NCBI RefSeq assembly: GCF_000787575.1
Contig: NW_012236507.1
Span: 130,253 to 194,252 of the forward strand
DNA: 64,000 bases
Reading direction: 5' to 3'
Source of the DNA: Acytostelium subglobosum LB1
Lineage: Eukaryota > Evosea > Eumycetozoa > Acytosteliales > Acytosteliaceae
In this document: positions 52,753-64,000 of the stretch, piece after piece
How the letters are laid out: each line of letters opens with the position of its first letter
Position numbering within the stretch: the stretch's first letter is position 1
The notes under the pieces: generated by a model
Told to the model about the DNA's origin: nothing
Databases searched by the model: none
The model's input: only the letters and a program-made list of their open reading frames with translations
Program-made: the position numbers and the translations under genes

Positions 52753-54361
52753 ATGAAGGACCCTGTTGTTGTGTCTACCCCAATGTCCCCAGAAATAGAC
52801 ATCTGTGGACTTGATGAACCAAACAGCAACAATAACAATGGTAGTAATGGTAGCAATAGTATGGCCATTACACCATCATCAACATCTACGAGTGCACCAA
52901 TGAATATAGAGTCATCACCATTGAGCACATTCTTTAACAAGTCTGTGTTTGACTCACCGTCCAGACCGTTTGGTGACGGGTTGGTGGGCACGCCTGGCAG
53001 CTTTGGCACAAGCGCCGGAAACACATTCTCCTACTTCAAGATGGAGGGCATGGGCGGTGGCAACAACATGAACAGCTTCTCGCCCAGCAAGCTGCTGCTG
53101 CACTCATACGATCTGCAGAGTATCTACTCCAAGTCGCCCCTGCTCTTCCCTCTCAACACCTCACTGCTCACACCGCCACAACATGGCAACATGTTTCCAA
53201 CAGTATCACCTCGTAATCATATCATTAGTTCACATAGTTATAATAACAAAACAGATAATAGTAATAATAATAACAATAGTAATAATAATAATAGTACATC
53301 AACAACATCATCATCTTCAACATCATCATCCAATGTAATCAATATAACAAATATCCATTCGAATGGTAACAGTAACAACTCAACACCCGAGAACTTGGTA
53401 ATGCGTATCAATAGTGGACTGCAGCCACAGTCAAACTCGCACCTGACCTCAGCCAACACATTGATGAACATCAACACGGCCAACCACTTGTTGCCAAGTG
53501 TCGATCGCCATGCAGGCCATCGCCCAAGATGGCAGCGATACGACACGTCCGATGAAGAGGACGACGAATCATCCGACGAGTACTCCTCCGACATGCGCAT
53601 ACATCACGTGCACATCGAATCGGATTTGTCCATGTCCGAGGACGACATGTCTGTGTCATCGTCGACGCCGTCCTCCTCCTCCCACGCCGGCGTCCACTCC
53701 TCCTCGAGTGAGATGATGCTGGCATCGGCATTCCCCACGATCAACGGGTCGCTGCCCAGCGTGCCACCCGCGTCCTACTCCCTGTCGTCCAACTCTAGCC
53801 ACCAGCCATCACTCGAGCGTCAGATCGACCAGGCGATGGCACAACACGGCATGGTGGACGTTGGCGGTGGTCACCAAGAATCGGACCAATCAACTGGCAA
53901 CGACACGCCAACTACATCATCGCGAGCCAATAACAAGGGACAATCAAACAACAACAATCAATCGACCAACTCCAACACCAACGCAAACAACAAAAACATC
54001 AACAACAACAACAATGACGTTGCTGTCAAGAAGCGCAAGAAGAACAATGCAGATGCAGGTCGCTGGTGTCACCAATGCAAGGCTCTCAAACAAGAGTATA
54101 TTCAATGTCAGGCGGCACAGGCTGGACGTCTAAAGTGCAACAAACGCTTTTGTTCCACCTGTCTCACCAAGCATTACAACAAAGAGATTCCGGCACTAAA
54201 GGCACGCACCAAGCCCTGGGTGTGTCCATTCTGCAAGGGCACCTGTTACTGTGCTGCATGCAAGAGGAAGAGGGTAAGTGGTACAACGTTGGCGCGAGAG
54301 AGTGTTGACACTTTGGAGACTAACAATAACACAAACACAGGAAACTCCACCATCTAATTAG
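52753..54361 (+). CDS. CDCA7/R1-type CXXC-R1 zinc-finger protein
   Basis: Two exons (52753-54273, 54341-54361) give 513 aa; reading on without splicing gives 534 aa with an alternative tail. Most of the protein is low complexity (Asn, Ser, Gly tracts) with an acidic segment (TSDEEDDESSDEYSSD) and a bipartite basic signal (KKRKKNNADAGR). Residues ~435-507 form a Cys-rich domain RWCHQCKALKQEYIQCQ, RFCSTCLTKHYNKEI, WVCPFCKGTCYCAACKRKR, the zf-4CXXC_R1 pattern found in CDCA7 and some JmjC proteins. CDCA7 activates the HELLS/LSH nucleosome remodeller and recognises hemimethylated CpG. Here the last Cys-x2-Cys is followed at once by the end, so the tail is shorter than in animals. Developmental or chromatin role inferred. 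Confidence 0.82.
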
Positions 54362-55589
54362 TGAATGACTTGGCTTTGCTTGGCATGGAATGGCATAGCT
54401 TGGCATTCATTCAAACTTATACATTATTGTTATTACTATTCACATTGATTGGATATCATCCAATCTCAACCTGCACCCTGCAAGGGTACACTCCCTTTGT
54501 CAACAACAAACAATGTCATTCATTCATTCATTTATCTCATTCGCTCAATCAATCATCAACCAACAACAAAATTATCAACATCAAGGAAGCCAACAAGATG
54601 GACCAATCACCTAACTTGAACAAACAAGTAGCATCCTTCAAGATAGTGATGTTCACGCGACTTGGGCCTTGGCACAGTGACTTGGTTCACGTGCGACCCC
54701 ATTTGCCTCTCTACTCGGCTCAATCAACGTGCTTGGCCCTCAGGAGGATAATAATATTATCCTGAACAGGTGATTGGGCGATGTATACTCCCCATCACAC
54801 CTGGATCAGGAACAGGCCAAGCAGGAGCAAACGAACGAAGGAAAGAGTAGCTCCCAGGAGGGAGGTGGAACTATATGGTTGACCCCAGAGTCCACTCGTA
54901 TCACTCATACTTCCCTCGGCTTCCGCAAAGGATCTAGGAATGTTCTCGCCCTCACCCACAAACAGTAACACACTTCATCCTTGGTTGCAAAGTAGGTAGT
55001 CGCCACAACTTCCTCATAAGGTATTTGTCATCAACAACAACAACAAAACGATGGAACGACGAACGAATGTATGAATGAATCAATAAATCTGAAATGATTC
55101 AATCAATCAATCAGTGCACTGAAGGCTGATCGTTAAGGCCACAAACCAATTGGTGATGCTCCAAGAGTCGCAGCGCACGACGAGCTGATGGGATAATCAT
55201 ACCAACAACGATCAGGGCACTCGGACAGACGATCACATGACATCGAATTGATTGAATGAAGGGTGGTGGGAGTACCATCTCAAAATTTGAGTTTTGGCAA
55301 TGACAGGCCATCATTGATTGGATGGAGGGCCAACTTGAGCTGAGGACAATGGACGAAGAGTGTGATGCAGGGGGTTAGTCCGAAGTGAGGACCAACCTGA
55401 ACTAGATATTTACAGATGGCCCAATCCCAATCATCGAATTAACTTGTTGTGGTTGTGAAGGTTGGGGGAGAGACACTAACTAATGAATTGAATTGAATGA
55501 ATGAATGAATGTGAAATACCCGTTGACCGCCAATCAGTTATCTAATATCAACTCTTAATATATACTATTACACATACATATAATAACTA
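54362..55589. other. 1.2-kb spacer
   Basis: No supported gene. AGGATAATA-A-TATTATCCT (54745-54763) is a 9-bp-arm inverted repeat. Duplicated GGCATGGAATGGCAT-like units lie near 54375-54405. AATGAATGAATG repeats and an AT-rich promoter precede the next gene (55490-55585). Confidence 0.45.
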
Positions 55590-57087
55590 ATGTACAATTA
55601 TAAGTTTGTTGTTGCCACTACATTGGTGGCAATGATTGCGATGATGAGCATTGCTTCAGTCAGTGGTGGTGCTGCTGGCCCAGCCCCAAGCGCACTTGAG
55701 GACTTTATCTACGCCCCCGACTCGGGCTACTCATACTCCCTCCATCACTCTGTTCAAGGCAACGGCTACACACAATACACGCTGAACCTGACCTCGGGCA
55801 ACTGGCTCGATGCCAACCGCACCAGCAACCCAGTCTGGTGGCACTTGCTCCAGGTCTGCATCCCAGACTACCCACTCGCCACCAACACTGCCTTCCTCTG
55901 GAATGAGGGCGGCTACTTCACCACATCGACAAACGTGTCGCTCAGCCCACTCATCGCCAGCATGTGCGCCAACTCCAATACTGTGGTCGCGTCGCTGCTG
56001 CAGAACCCCAACCAGTACATTGTGTTCAATAACAATGGCACACCAAAGAACGTGAGCGAGGACGGTATCCTGGCCTACTCGTGGCGCCAGTTCATCGCCA
56101 ACAACACCGATCCATCGCAGCTCGCCAACTTCCCAATGGCTCGCGCCGTCGTCCGTGCTATGGACGCCGTGCAGTCGTTCGTCGCTCAGCGCTCATACTA
56201 CATCCGCGTCAAGAACTTTGTCATCTCGGGTGCCAGCAAGCGTGGATGGGCCGCCTGGCTCGCCGCCGCCGTCGACGACCGTGTCAAGGCCGTCATCCCC
56301 GTCGTCATGCCAATCGGTGCGCTCGAGCAGCAGATGAACAACCACTTCCGCGCCTACGGTGGGTTTCTCCTACGCCTTTGGCAACTACTACTCCGAGGGC
56401 CTCATGGTCAACGTCAACCAGCCCGGCTTCTCCTACCTGGCCAAGCAGCTCGACCCATTGATGTACGTGTCCGGCCTCACCATGCCCAAGTACATCGTCA
56501 CCGCCGTCTCGGACCAGTTCTTCATCCCCGACTCTAGCGTTTACTTCTTCAACGGTCTGCTCGGCGCCAAGCACCAGCGCATCCTCCCCAACGAGGACCA
56601 CTCTCTGAGCCACAACTTCCCCCAGGTCATCGCCGACATCACCACATACTACAACATGATCGTCTTCAACCAGAAGCTTCCCCAGTTCCAGTGGTCCGTC
56701 GTGCCCGACCCCTCGACCAACACCACATCAGTCACAGTTGTGATTGGCGGTCAGGGATTCCAGGCCCAGCCACTCAACGTCGTGCTGTGGACCGGTAACT
56801 CGGTGACCACATCGATCAAGCGCGACTGGCGTCTGATTGCCGGCCCTGGCAACGTCCGCCAGAACATCACGTTCACCCCAGCCACCCTCGAGCCTGTCTC
56901 TGCCGGTCTCTATCAAGCCACCATTACCGCACCACCCACCGGATACATTGGAGGCTTTGTCGAGCTTACCTTCTTCTCATTCTATGGCGAGCAAAAGTAC
57001 ACCACCGAGTTCTTCTGGGCTCCCTACACCTTCCCATTCAAGTCATGCGTTGGTGTCGCCTGTACCCAGGTTCCATTCCCTCAATAA
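55590..57087 (+). CDS. aprA: AprA / PhoPQ-activated pathogenicity-related family secreted protein, with one +1 frameshift
   Basis: A signal peptide (MYNYKFVVATTLVAMIAMMS) is followed by an alpha/beta-hydrolase-like domain of the PhoPQ_related family. D. discoideum AprA, the autocrine proliferation repressor, is the known member. Catalytic-type motifs are visible: FVISGASKRGWAAWLAAAVD (nucleophile Ser), VTAVSDQFFIPDSS (Asp) and PNEDHSLSHNFP (His). The C-terminal beta-rich part ends QVPFPQ. The first 55590-56360 is one frame and 56359-57087 the +1 frame. They meet at GGTGGG (56358-56363), where one G fewer gives YGGFSYAFGNYY, ~499 aa. No intron fits. The rest shows no decay and codon use is strongly C-ending, so a sequence error is the simpler explanation. 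Many N-glycosylation sites. Confidence 0.85.
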
Positions 57088-57439
57088 CTTATAATATTAT
57101 ATTATTATTATTACGTACACATGATCTTCCATTAATAAATCGAACGATCGATTCCCATTACATTACATTACGATTGATTGATTGGCAAACTCTGGATTGA
57201 CCTGGATCAACTTGATTGATTGAGTGAGTGGACATATTGAAATTCTAATGAAATTTCGTTTGGAATTATCATTCATATTTCTTCAAGTTCCACGTGATGA
57301 CCAAACACTCAAGGACCTTGAGATGGGCATGACCAACCTTTGTTCTTCAATCAAACCTTTGAGTGTTCATAACTATCTCTTGATACTTGTACATACATAT
57401 ATACACACATACATCGATACTTTATTATTATTATCAATC
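57088..57439. promoter_or_regulatory. spacer / STI1 promoter
   Basis: 350 bp with TTATTATTA, GATTGATT repeats and a TACATACATATATACACACATAC run just before the STI1 start region. No gene seen. Confidence 0.45.
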
Positions 57440-59364
57440 ATGTCTCAACAACAAGTATGTAATTGATTGATTGATTGAATGAATGAATGATTGAATGAAT
57501 GAGACATGAGAGTACTAACTCTTTGAATGAACGAACGAACATATAGGCATTGGAAGCAAAGAACAAGGGAAATGCAGCATTCACTGCAAAGAAGTTTGAA
57601 GAGGCTGTTGGACACTTTACCGATGCTATTGCTTTGGACCCATCAAATCATATCTTGTACAGCAACAGATCGGCATGCTTCAATAATATGAAGCAGTTTG
57701 AGAAGGCATTGGAGGACGCCAACAAGACTGTCGAGCTGAAGCCTGACTGGGCCAAGTCTTACCTGCGTCTGGCCAACGCCTTTGTCGGTCTCACCCAGTA
57801 CGACGACGCTGACAAGGCCGTCAAGAAGGGACTCGAGCTCGAGCCAGAGAACGAGCAGCTGATCGACCTGCAGATCGATGTGGTCAACTTCCTCAACCCA
57901 ACGCCACCTGGACAGGTCAAGAACATGTTTGGACCAGAGGGAATGACCAAGTTGATGTTCGACTCACGCACCAAGGACTTTTTGAAGCAGCCAGACTTCA
58001 TGGCCAAGATGCAGGATCTCGCCAAGACACCAGGCAACATTACCAAGTACATGGGCGACAAGCGAATGGTGACTGCACTGAGCGTCATCATGGGCATCGA
58101 CCTCTCGAACGCCACCTTTGACAATGACCCCAACGCCGACCCATTCAAGGATGACGACGAATCAGAGGCACCCATGCCATCCAAGCCAGCCCCACAGCAG
58201 CAGCCACCACAACAACCACCACAACAACAACAGGCACCACAACAGGAGAAGCCAAAGCAGCCAGAGCCCACCAAGGCCAAACCCGCTGCACCAGAGCTCC
58301 CAGAGTCTCAGAAGGAGCGCGAGCTCGGCAACCAGTTCTACAAGGAGAAGAACTTTGACGCAGCCATCAAGCACTATGAGCGCGCCTTTGAGCTGGATCC
58401 AAATGACCTGTTGGCTTTGAACAACAAGGCAGCAGTATTCATGGAGCAGCAGCGATACGACGAGTGCATCGAGCTCTGCACCTCAGCCATTGAGAAGGCG
58501 CGTGAGATTCGCGCCGACTACAAGATCCGCGCCAAGATCTACACACGTCTGGGTAACGCCTACATGAAGAAGGACGACCTTGACAACGCACTCAAGAACT
58601 ACAACCACGCCATTGTCGAGGACAAGACCGCCGACACCATCGCCAACCTGAGCCGCGCCGAGAAGTTGAAGAAGGAGCGCACTGAGAAGGCCTATCTCAG
58701 CACTGAGCTGTCGCTCGTCGCCAAGAACCAAGGTAACGAGCACTTCAAGAAGGGCGAGTACCCCGAGGCCATCAAGTCGTTCGACGAGGCCGTCCGCCGC
58801 AACCCCACCGACCACACAATCTACAGCAACCGTTCGGCCACCTACGCCAAGCTGACCGAGTACCCACGCGCTATCAAGGACGCCGAGAAGTGCATGGAGC
58901 TTGCACCAAACTTTGTCAAGGGATACATCCGCAAGGCCAACGCACTGTTTGCCATGCGCGAGTATCAAAACTCTCTGCAGATCTGTGACCAAGGTCTGAG
59001 AGTCGAGGAGAACAACCCAGAGCTGGTCGATCTCTCCCAGAGAAACCTGCTTGCACTCAACAAGCAACAGAGCTCAATGACTGACGAGGAGCGTCTTGCC
59101 GAGGCCGCCAAGAATCCAGAGATCTTGGAGATCCTCCAGGACCCAGTCATGAATCAAATCTTGAAGGATATGTCCACCAACCCAGGTGCAGCTCAAGAGT
59201 AAGTGTTACACTTTAATGATGTATGATTGATTGATTGAATGGAACTTATACTAACTTGTTTGTTCGCACTACCATTCATTCACAGTCATTTGAAGAACCC
59301 ATTGGTTAGAGAGAAGTTTGAGAAGCTTGTCAAGGCCGGTGTTGTCAAGATTGGTGGAAGATAA
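57440..59364 (+). CDS. sti1: STI1/Hop co-chaperone
   Basis: Three exons (57440-57454, 57547-59198, 59286-59364) join to 581 aa. Exon 1 encodes only MSQQQ. Order: TPR1 (ALEAKNKGNAAFTAKKFEEA; to ~115), DP1 (FLKQPDFMAKMQDLAKTPGN), a Pro/Gln-rich linker (PQQQPPQQPPQQQQAPQQ), TPR2A (ERELGNQFYKEKNFDAAIKH), TPR2B (AKNQGNEHFKKGEYPEAIKS) and DP2 (NPEILEILQDPVMNQILKDM). The last intron cuts DP2 just before DHLKNPLVREKFEKLVKAGV. STI1 links Hsp70 and Hsp90 through C-terminal EEVD peptides and passes clients between them. All TPR carboxylate-clamp blocks look present. Strong C-ending codon bias implies high expression. Confidence 0.96.
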
Positions 59365-59494
59365 GAAGATGCATTAATTATTCGAAACAAAGTCATCCAT
59401 CAGGGAGCCAAGCAAGCCTTCAGAGGCAACCCTTGTCTCTCTGTATGTCTATCAATTCAACTCATCTGGTTTAGTCATGTATGTTGTCAGTTTA

Positions 59495-61257
59495 TTACAT
59501 CGATTCGACAAGGGCACGGATGTTGTTAAGGTGATCCTGGACCTGCTGGATCTCCTGGAGCAAGGCAGCTTTGGTTGGGTTGGTGGTGGAGCCAGTGGTA
59601 GTGGCGCCAGTTGTGGTTGTCGCTCCAGTGGTGGTAGTGGCAGGGGCAGTTGTTGTTGCCGTTGTGGCGCCAGTGGTGGTAGTAGTAGCAGGGGCAGTGG
59701 TAGTAGTGGTAGTGGCAGGGGCAGTTGTGGTAGTTGTTTGGGTACCGGTTGTCGGGGTATTTCCATTGCAAGTGGCTTGCACACCGTTTGGTCTGTAAGC
59801 AACCCACATGTTGTTAGAGAAGTCTGAGACGTATCCACCAGTGTTGGCAGCGGTGCCATGGAACTGAGGGAATCTTCCACCTCCTGGTGCAGCAACAGTG
59901 TGTTGGATAGTCCAATGGTCAGGTTGAGACCAGTATCCAAAGTTTACCCAACGATCAACATAGTCCATGAACAATGGAGCTGAGTTTGTGTTAGTTAGTG
60001 ATTCATTCTATAAATCAATATCTTTCCAAAAGTGAACATACAGTTAAAGATACATTGGAGTTGTGGAGCCAATCTGATGGAGAGGGCTGTTGCCTTCCAG
60101 GCCATTGATGTGCAACATTGTTGGTAATTGTTGGAGATCCAACCTCCATCAATCCACCCATCTGGATCACGGCAAACATAGTTTGATTCATCGACTGATC
60201 CAGTCTTCCAGTAGTCTCCATCTTCACAAAGTTGACCCCAGAGTGCTCTCTTGGCATTTGTTCCATAGAATATTTGACCATCCTCTTGGAATGTGTTGTA
60301 AGGTGCTAATCTAACTAGATCGGCCATCTTTGTATCACCAAGCAAGGCTGCGGCGAATACAATTGGAAGCTTACGACCAGAGAAGATACCACCGTTGGCA
60401 CCCCATGTCACACCATTGTCCAACATACCTGCAAAGTCTATTCCTGCTTGGATGTAGGCGATCAAAAGGGGCATCTTTGATGCCAAGGGATCATTGAGCA
60501 TCAGACGAAGGACTGCGTCTCCACTGTCACTCGCAAACTGTGCACCATAGAATGCCATGTTGTTCAGTGGATGGAGATGGGAGACTGGCCAATCAGCCAG
60601 ATAGTCGATCTGGACACGCTGGAATTTGAGCAACATTTCACTTAGTGATGGAGTTCCGGTGACTGGCGCAAGACTCTGGAGCAATCCAGTGTTCAAGTTG
60701 TTGGTTGATTGGAACTTCTTCTTAGACCAAGCACCAAAGTATGCAGGACGGAATGAGTTGGCGGGTGGAGGGGAGGCTAGCACGGTTAGGACACCAGCAG
60801 TTTGCAATGCTCCATAATGTTGCTGACCACGGTTTGGTCCAAGCAATGAGATACACTTGACAATTGAAGTGTTTGGTGCGGCAAGGTAGGGAAGGGCAGG
60901 GACGAGTGCTGGGCTGAACGAGTAGCTAAGTGATCCGAATTGATCAGCACTGTTGGTGCCATTGTCAAGACCTTGCTGGGTGAATGAGATGGGGTTGGCC
61001 TGCCATCCATTGGTACCATTAGATGCGATGTAAGGTGGATTGATCTGAGTTATCTTGACCTTTCCGCCAGAGGTAGTGGTCGGAGTTACCCAGAAGTCAC
61101 CATTTGCAAAAGTACCACAAGGGTAGGCTCGATCAAAAGTGTATGTTATTCCCCATTGGGAGATTGAGCTGGCAGAGCCACTAGAGCACTGTGCCGATGC
61201 CAAGTGCATTTGAGCAGCACATATTGATAGTGCTACCAATGTAAAGAGTATCTTCAT
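59495..61257 (-). CDS. large secreted protein with Thr-rich stalk, family not recognised
   Basis: Two exons (61257-60042, 59979-59495) give 566 aa. A signal peptide (MKILFTLVALSICAAQMHLA) is followed by ~400 residues of mostly helical-looking sequence with motifs such as WGITYTFDRAYPCGTFANGD, NGWQANPISFTQQGLDNGTN, GVTWGANGGIFSGRKLPIVF and CRDPDGWIDGGWISNNYQQC. The order of helices and GD/NG loops recalls an alpha/alpha-toroid glycosidase or lyase, but I cannot name a family. Exon 2 adds a compact segment with many aromatics, a mucin-like stalk of ~65 Thr/Ala (TTTTTAPATTTT, GATT repeats) and a short helix (AALLQEIQQVQDHLNNIRAL). Probably an extracellular matrix or carbohydrate-active protein. 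Intron sites are standard. Confidence 0.7.
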
Positions 61258-61638
61258 TCTTTGTATAATTGATTGATTGGTTGTTCAAAGTCGAATGAAG
61301 TGAACTTGTAATGTTAGGACTCCAAAAGGGATGACCCGTCGCCTCCATGTTGGGTTTGAGGAGAGAGTGTCGGTGGGTCGGTTGTCCCACCAAGACTGTC
61401 TACCAATCATCCGGCTGACGCGAATAGTAGTAGATATTTAAGAGAATTCAAGTTGATCTTTATTATTATAATAATAACCTTCAAAGACTCCTGTTTGACC
61501 AAACACGCGACCAAAACGAAACGACGTGGTATGGTCAACGAGGCGTCGTTTGATTAAAATATCTTGGTGTCCAAATATGGGTTCTGATGGAAAGATCTTG
61601 AAAGTGAACTGGGTGGGTGACTGATTGATTGAACGAGA
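61258..61638. other. spacer
   Basis: 380 bp between the fimbrin stop and the start of the secreted-protein gene. AT-rich in the middle (61455-61475). The short minus-strand open frame here looks spurious. Confidence 0.45.
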
Positions 61639-63494
61639 TTAATTACGTCTTTCAACGGCAATCACACCTGCAAAGATAGTGAGCATCACCTTTGCCTTGA
61701 CCTCAACAATGTCCTCTGGGAAGGCGTAGACAATGGCGCCAATCTTTCTGGCACAGGAGATGGCTAGCTTGGCGTTGAGAAGGTTGTCCTCGGCGCTGCC
61801 CGACGAGGTCACCAGCGATTGATCAACGGAGCCAGGACGGATGGCCTCGATAAGCTCCAGTAGGGCACGGCCAGTGCAGAGACCAGTGTCGTTGAAGCCC
61901 GAGATCTTGGCCTTCAACTTCTGGTTGACCATCTCCAGGATACCTTCTTCGTTCGGTACCTTGACTCCCTCCATCAGTGGAACGATATAATACGATCTCA
62001 TCAATTGCATGACAATTGACAATAGTGTATATATGTTCTTGTTGTAGATATCTGGGCCTAATAATCCTATAACCGAGTACTTCACCATCTTTGTGAGTGA
62101 GATCAGATAGTCGCAGTTCTCAATCATTTTGGCCTCGCTCCTGAATGGTGGATAGCTCACTTTCTTCTGGTCAACCAGGCCCGGGAAGATACGGTCTACA
62201 ATGTTGATCGGTGCAATAGCATCGCGGCAACCTTCGTGGAGGTTGTTGATGACAGGCTTGGTGTTGAGTGAGTTCATCCAGTTGCGGTAGATCCTCTCCT
62301 GGCGAGTCTCTGGGGTGATCGCTGCCTGATCAACGGGCTCGAGAGCTGGGTACTTGTTGAACAAGTTGGCAACAAAGGCAAGGTTGAGCTTCAAGCTTCC
62401 ACTGACAATGTCGCGGGGACGAAGGAATTGGCGGCATCCGATCTTCTCGGCATTCTCCAGAACGAGCTCAGCCCTGCGCTCGGGGAGGAGCTCAAGGGTC
62501 TTGTTGAGATTGACGTCCTTTGGTGCGATTTGCTTCAAAAGGATGGTGTAGCACTCGCTGTCCTTGATGTCGTGAGTGAAGTTGTTGACCTTGCGCAAGT
62601 GACCGGCCGCATGGAGGTGGAAGTTGAACCAACGTAGCAAGATATCCTCAGTGGACCTGAGCAATACATCATTGGTCTCACCATCCTTTAGCAAACGGCG
62701 GAGCTCTGGATGGTTGATCAAGTTGATCTTTTCAAACAGACCAATCTGAATGATCTGCCAAGCAAGGCCCAAGATTACTTGCTGTCAATGTTTGATGATA
62801 GTCAATACATGTTAGCGAGATGAACCTTCTGTCCGTCTGTGACATCAATCAATATATTACTTACAGAATTACCTTGAATAAGATCAGTGGCTTTGATTTC
62901 ATCGACGCAACAGCCGATGGCGCGGGCAGAGTAGATACAGAGCACGTTGTTCTCTTTGATTCTGACGTCGGTCAGGTCTTGCTTGTTGAGGACACGCTCC
63001 TCAATGGTGTTGGGCACGACGATGTTGATAAGCTTGCAGAGAAGGAGACCGTCGTGGCAGGCCGTGACAAAGGCATCGCTCTCGGTGGAGACTGGTAGCC
63101 TGTCCTTAAGGTCGGTGTCGTTGGCCAAAACAGTGTTGATCCAGTTGATAATGGCAAACCTCACATCCTCCTTGACAGTGTTATCTCTGAGGAGGGTGGC
63201 CCTCTCGACCATCTCGACGACGCTGGCAAAGCCGGTGTTGGTGCCCGACTGCTTGGCATTCTCCATCACCTTGAGGAGCTCGTCAAACTCGATTGAGCCA
63301 TCATGGTTGGTGTCGACTTCTTTCATAAGGGTGGTGGCAGACAAGCCACTGACGACCTCTCCCCAATTCTCCAAAGAGGTCATTGTCATTGCCAAGTCGA
63401 TCATATCAATCTTTCCATCTCCTCTCCTATCAAATACATTGAACAAAGTTCTGAACTTCTCTGTCTCGGCTTCAGTCAAAGATGATGACATCAT
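61639..63494 (-). CDS. fimA: fimbrin (plastin), actin-bundling protein
   Basis: Two coding exons (63494-62865, 62781-61639) give 590 aa (D. discoideum fimbrin ~610). Residues ~10-85 contain two EF hands: DRRGDGKIDMID, with Arg at position 3 and so perhaps weak, and DTNHDGSIEFDE, canonical. Four calponin-homology domains follow in two actin-binding modules (CHDGLLLCKLINIVVPNTIE; LGLAWQIIQIGLFEKINLIN; INIVDRIFPGLVDQKKVSYP; RALLELIEAIRPGSVDQSLV). Calcium-regulated cross-linking of parallel actin filaments in the cortex is the known role. Upstream, a donor (ACAAT|GTAAGT near 63565) and the acceptor TTAG directly before ATG 63494 indicate a 5' UTR intron. Confidence 0.96.
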
Positions 63495-64000
63495 CTAAGT
63501 TTCAAAGGTTAGTCATTCATTCATTCATTCATTCAATCAATCAATCAAATCAATTCAACTTACATTGTTATTTGTTATATTACTAGTAGTATTAACAAGT
63601 TAATGTTTAATATAATGATCACATGTTTGATTGTAATTTATATATATATTAGGTAGTCATACAACTTTGATACTTTATGTAATATAAAGGTCTAAAATAC
63701 AAGATATCTTGTGGTCATTCTACAAATCATTTTGTTTGCCCCTTAACGAAAGGGCAAAAGGGTGACTTTACAGTTGAGTTGGACGGTGTAGTTCCAATTT
63801 GTAGTTTGGTCATAATCGACCACTTATTACATGTAATAATATCTTTAGTGTTATACACAGAAATGTGATAAATTGATTAATTCATTGATCGCGAATGATA
63901 ACTTAACACAAACAAACATAGTATTAATATATAACATTAAATAAGTGACTCATGAGTCACTAGAGAATATATCAAACAACAGTACAGCAATGAACTTGTT
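63495..64000. promoter_or_regulatory. fimbrin 5' UTR intron and promoter
   Basis: Holds a likely UTR intron (63495 to ~63565, with CATTCATT/CAATCAAT repeats), AT-rich promoter, and the 16-bp palindrome GTGACTCATGAGTCAC at 63945-63960, which contains two overlapping TGACTCA (AP-1/GCN4-type bZIP) sites. No gene seen before the window edge. Confidence 0.5.
63945..63960. promoter_or_regulatory. palindromic bZIP-type element GTGACTCATGAGTCAC
   Basis: Perfect palindrome with TGACTCA on each strand overlapping at the centre; matches the AP-1/GCN4 consensus. About 450 bp upstream of fimbrin. Confidence 0.5.

Noticed and set aside
54361-54968. Frames of 64-134 codons downstream of the CDCA7-like gene
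   Set aside because: No domains, no codon bias, and cross TTCATT/CAATCA repeats.

Overview
This 64 kb window comes from a social amoeba (dictyostelid). The evidence is gene content: fimbrin, an AprA/PhoPQ-related secreted regulator, a CudA-like factor, lysosomal alpha-mannosidase, UDP-glucose pyrophosphorylase, FACT Spt16, WDR5 and STI1/Hop. Other support is the many short introns (43-99 bp, GTAAGT/GTATGT donors), Asn/Gln/Ser/Thr-rich low-complexity tracts, and endless TTGA/TCAA tetranucleotide repeats in introns and spacers. Coding regions favour C-ending codons and look richer in G+C than Dictyostelium discoideum, which hints at an Acytostelium-like or related clade; I cannot fix the species. 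I place 32 protein genes. I see no tRNA or rRNA gene, CRISPR array or recognisable transposon.

Layout. 1-23 kb is mostly minus strand: the tail of a membrane protein; a predicted adenylyl cyclase fused to an MHYT 7-TM sensor; SmG; Spt16; a compact P-loop NTPase; a TRIP12/UFD4-type HECT ligase of about 1,818 aa; a G-patch protein; a small secreted coiled-coil protein; a nuclear acidic protein; a trypsin-fold pseudo-protease (plus strand); a mitochondrial membrane protein; and a kynurenine-type aminotransferase. 23.9-40 kb is plus strand: a KCTD3/SHKBP1-like BTB-WD protein, a 73-aa histidine-rich protein, LMBD1, a CudA-like factor, alpha-mannosidase, two broken-frame genes and UDP-glucose pyrophosphorylase. 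40-64 kb is mixed: GPAA1, an APH-fold kinase, a broken isoprenoid-synthase-like gene, a NADAR protein, WDR5, C1D, an internally duplicated protein, a CDCA7-type zinc-finger protein, AprA, STI1, a large secreted Thr-rich protein and fimbrin.

Functional themes are chromatin and RNA (Spt16, WDR5, CDCA7-like, SmG, C1D), signalling (MHYT cyclase, AprA, CudA-like), the secretory/lysosomal system (GPAA1, alpha-mannosidase, LMBD1) and cytoskeleton (fimbrin). Nothing suggests operon-like organisation; neighbours seem functionally independent.

Most notable: (1) the MHYT-adenylyl cyclase with a complete active site and a stop-free 63-nt intron between its two transition-state residues; (2) the His-rich microprotein whose start codon sits alone in its exon; (3) four genes each shifted +1 at a short G or C run, which looks like a sequence-quality signature; (4) several long, perfect, spacer-free palindromes in spacers (up to 28 bp); (5) a GC-AG intron in the alpha-mannosidase gene; (6) a polyglutamine tail cut off by one CAA-to-TAA-type change.
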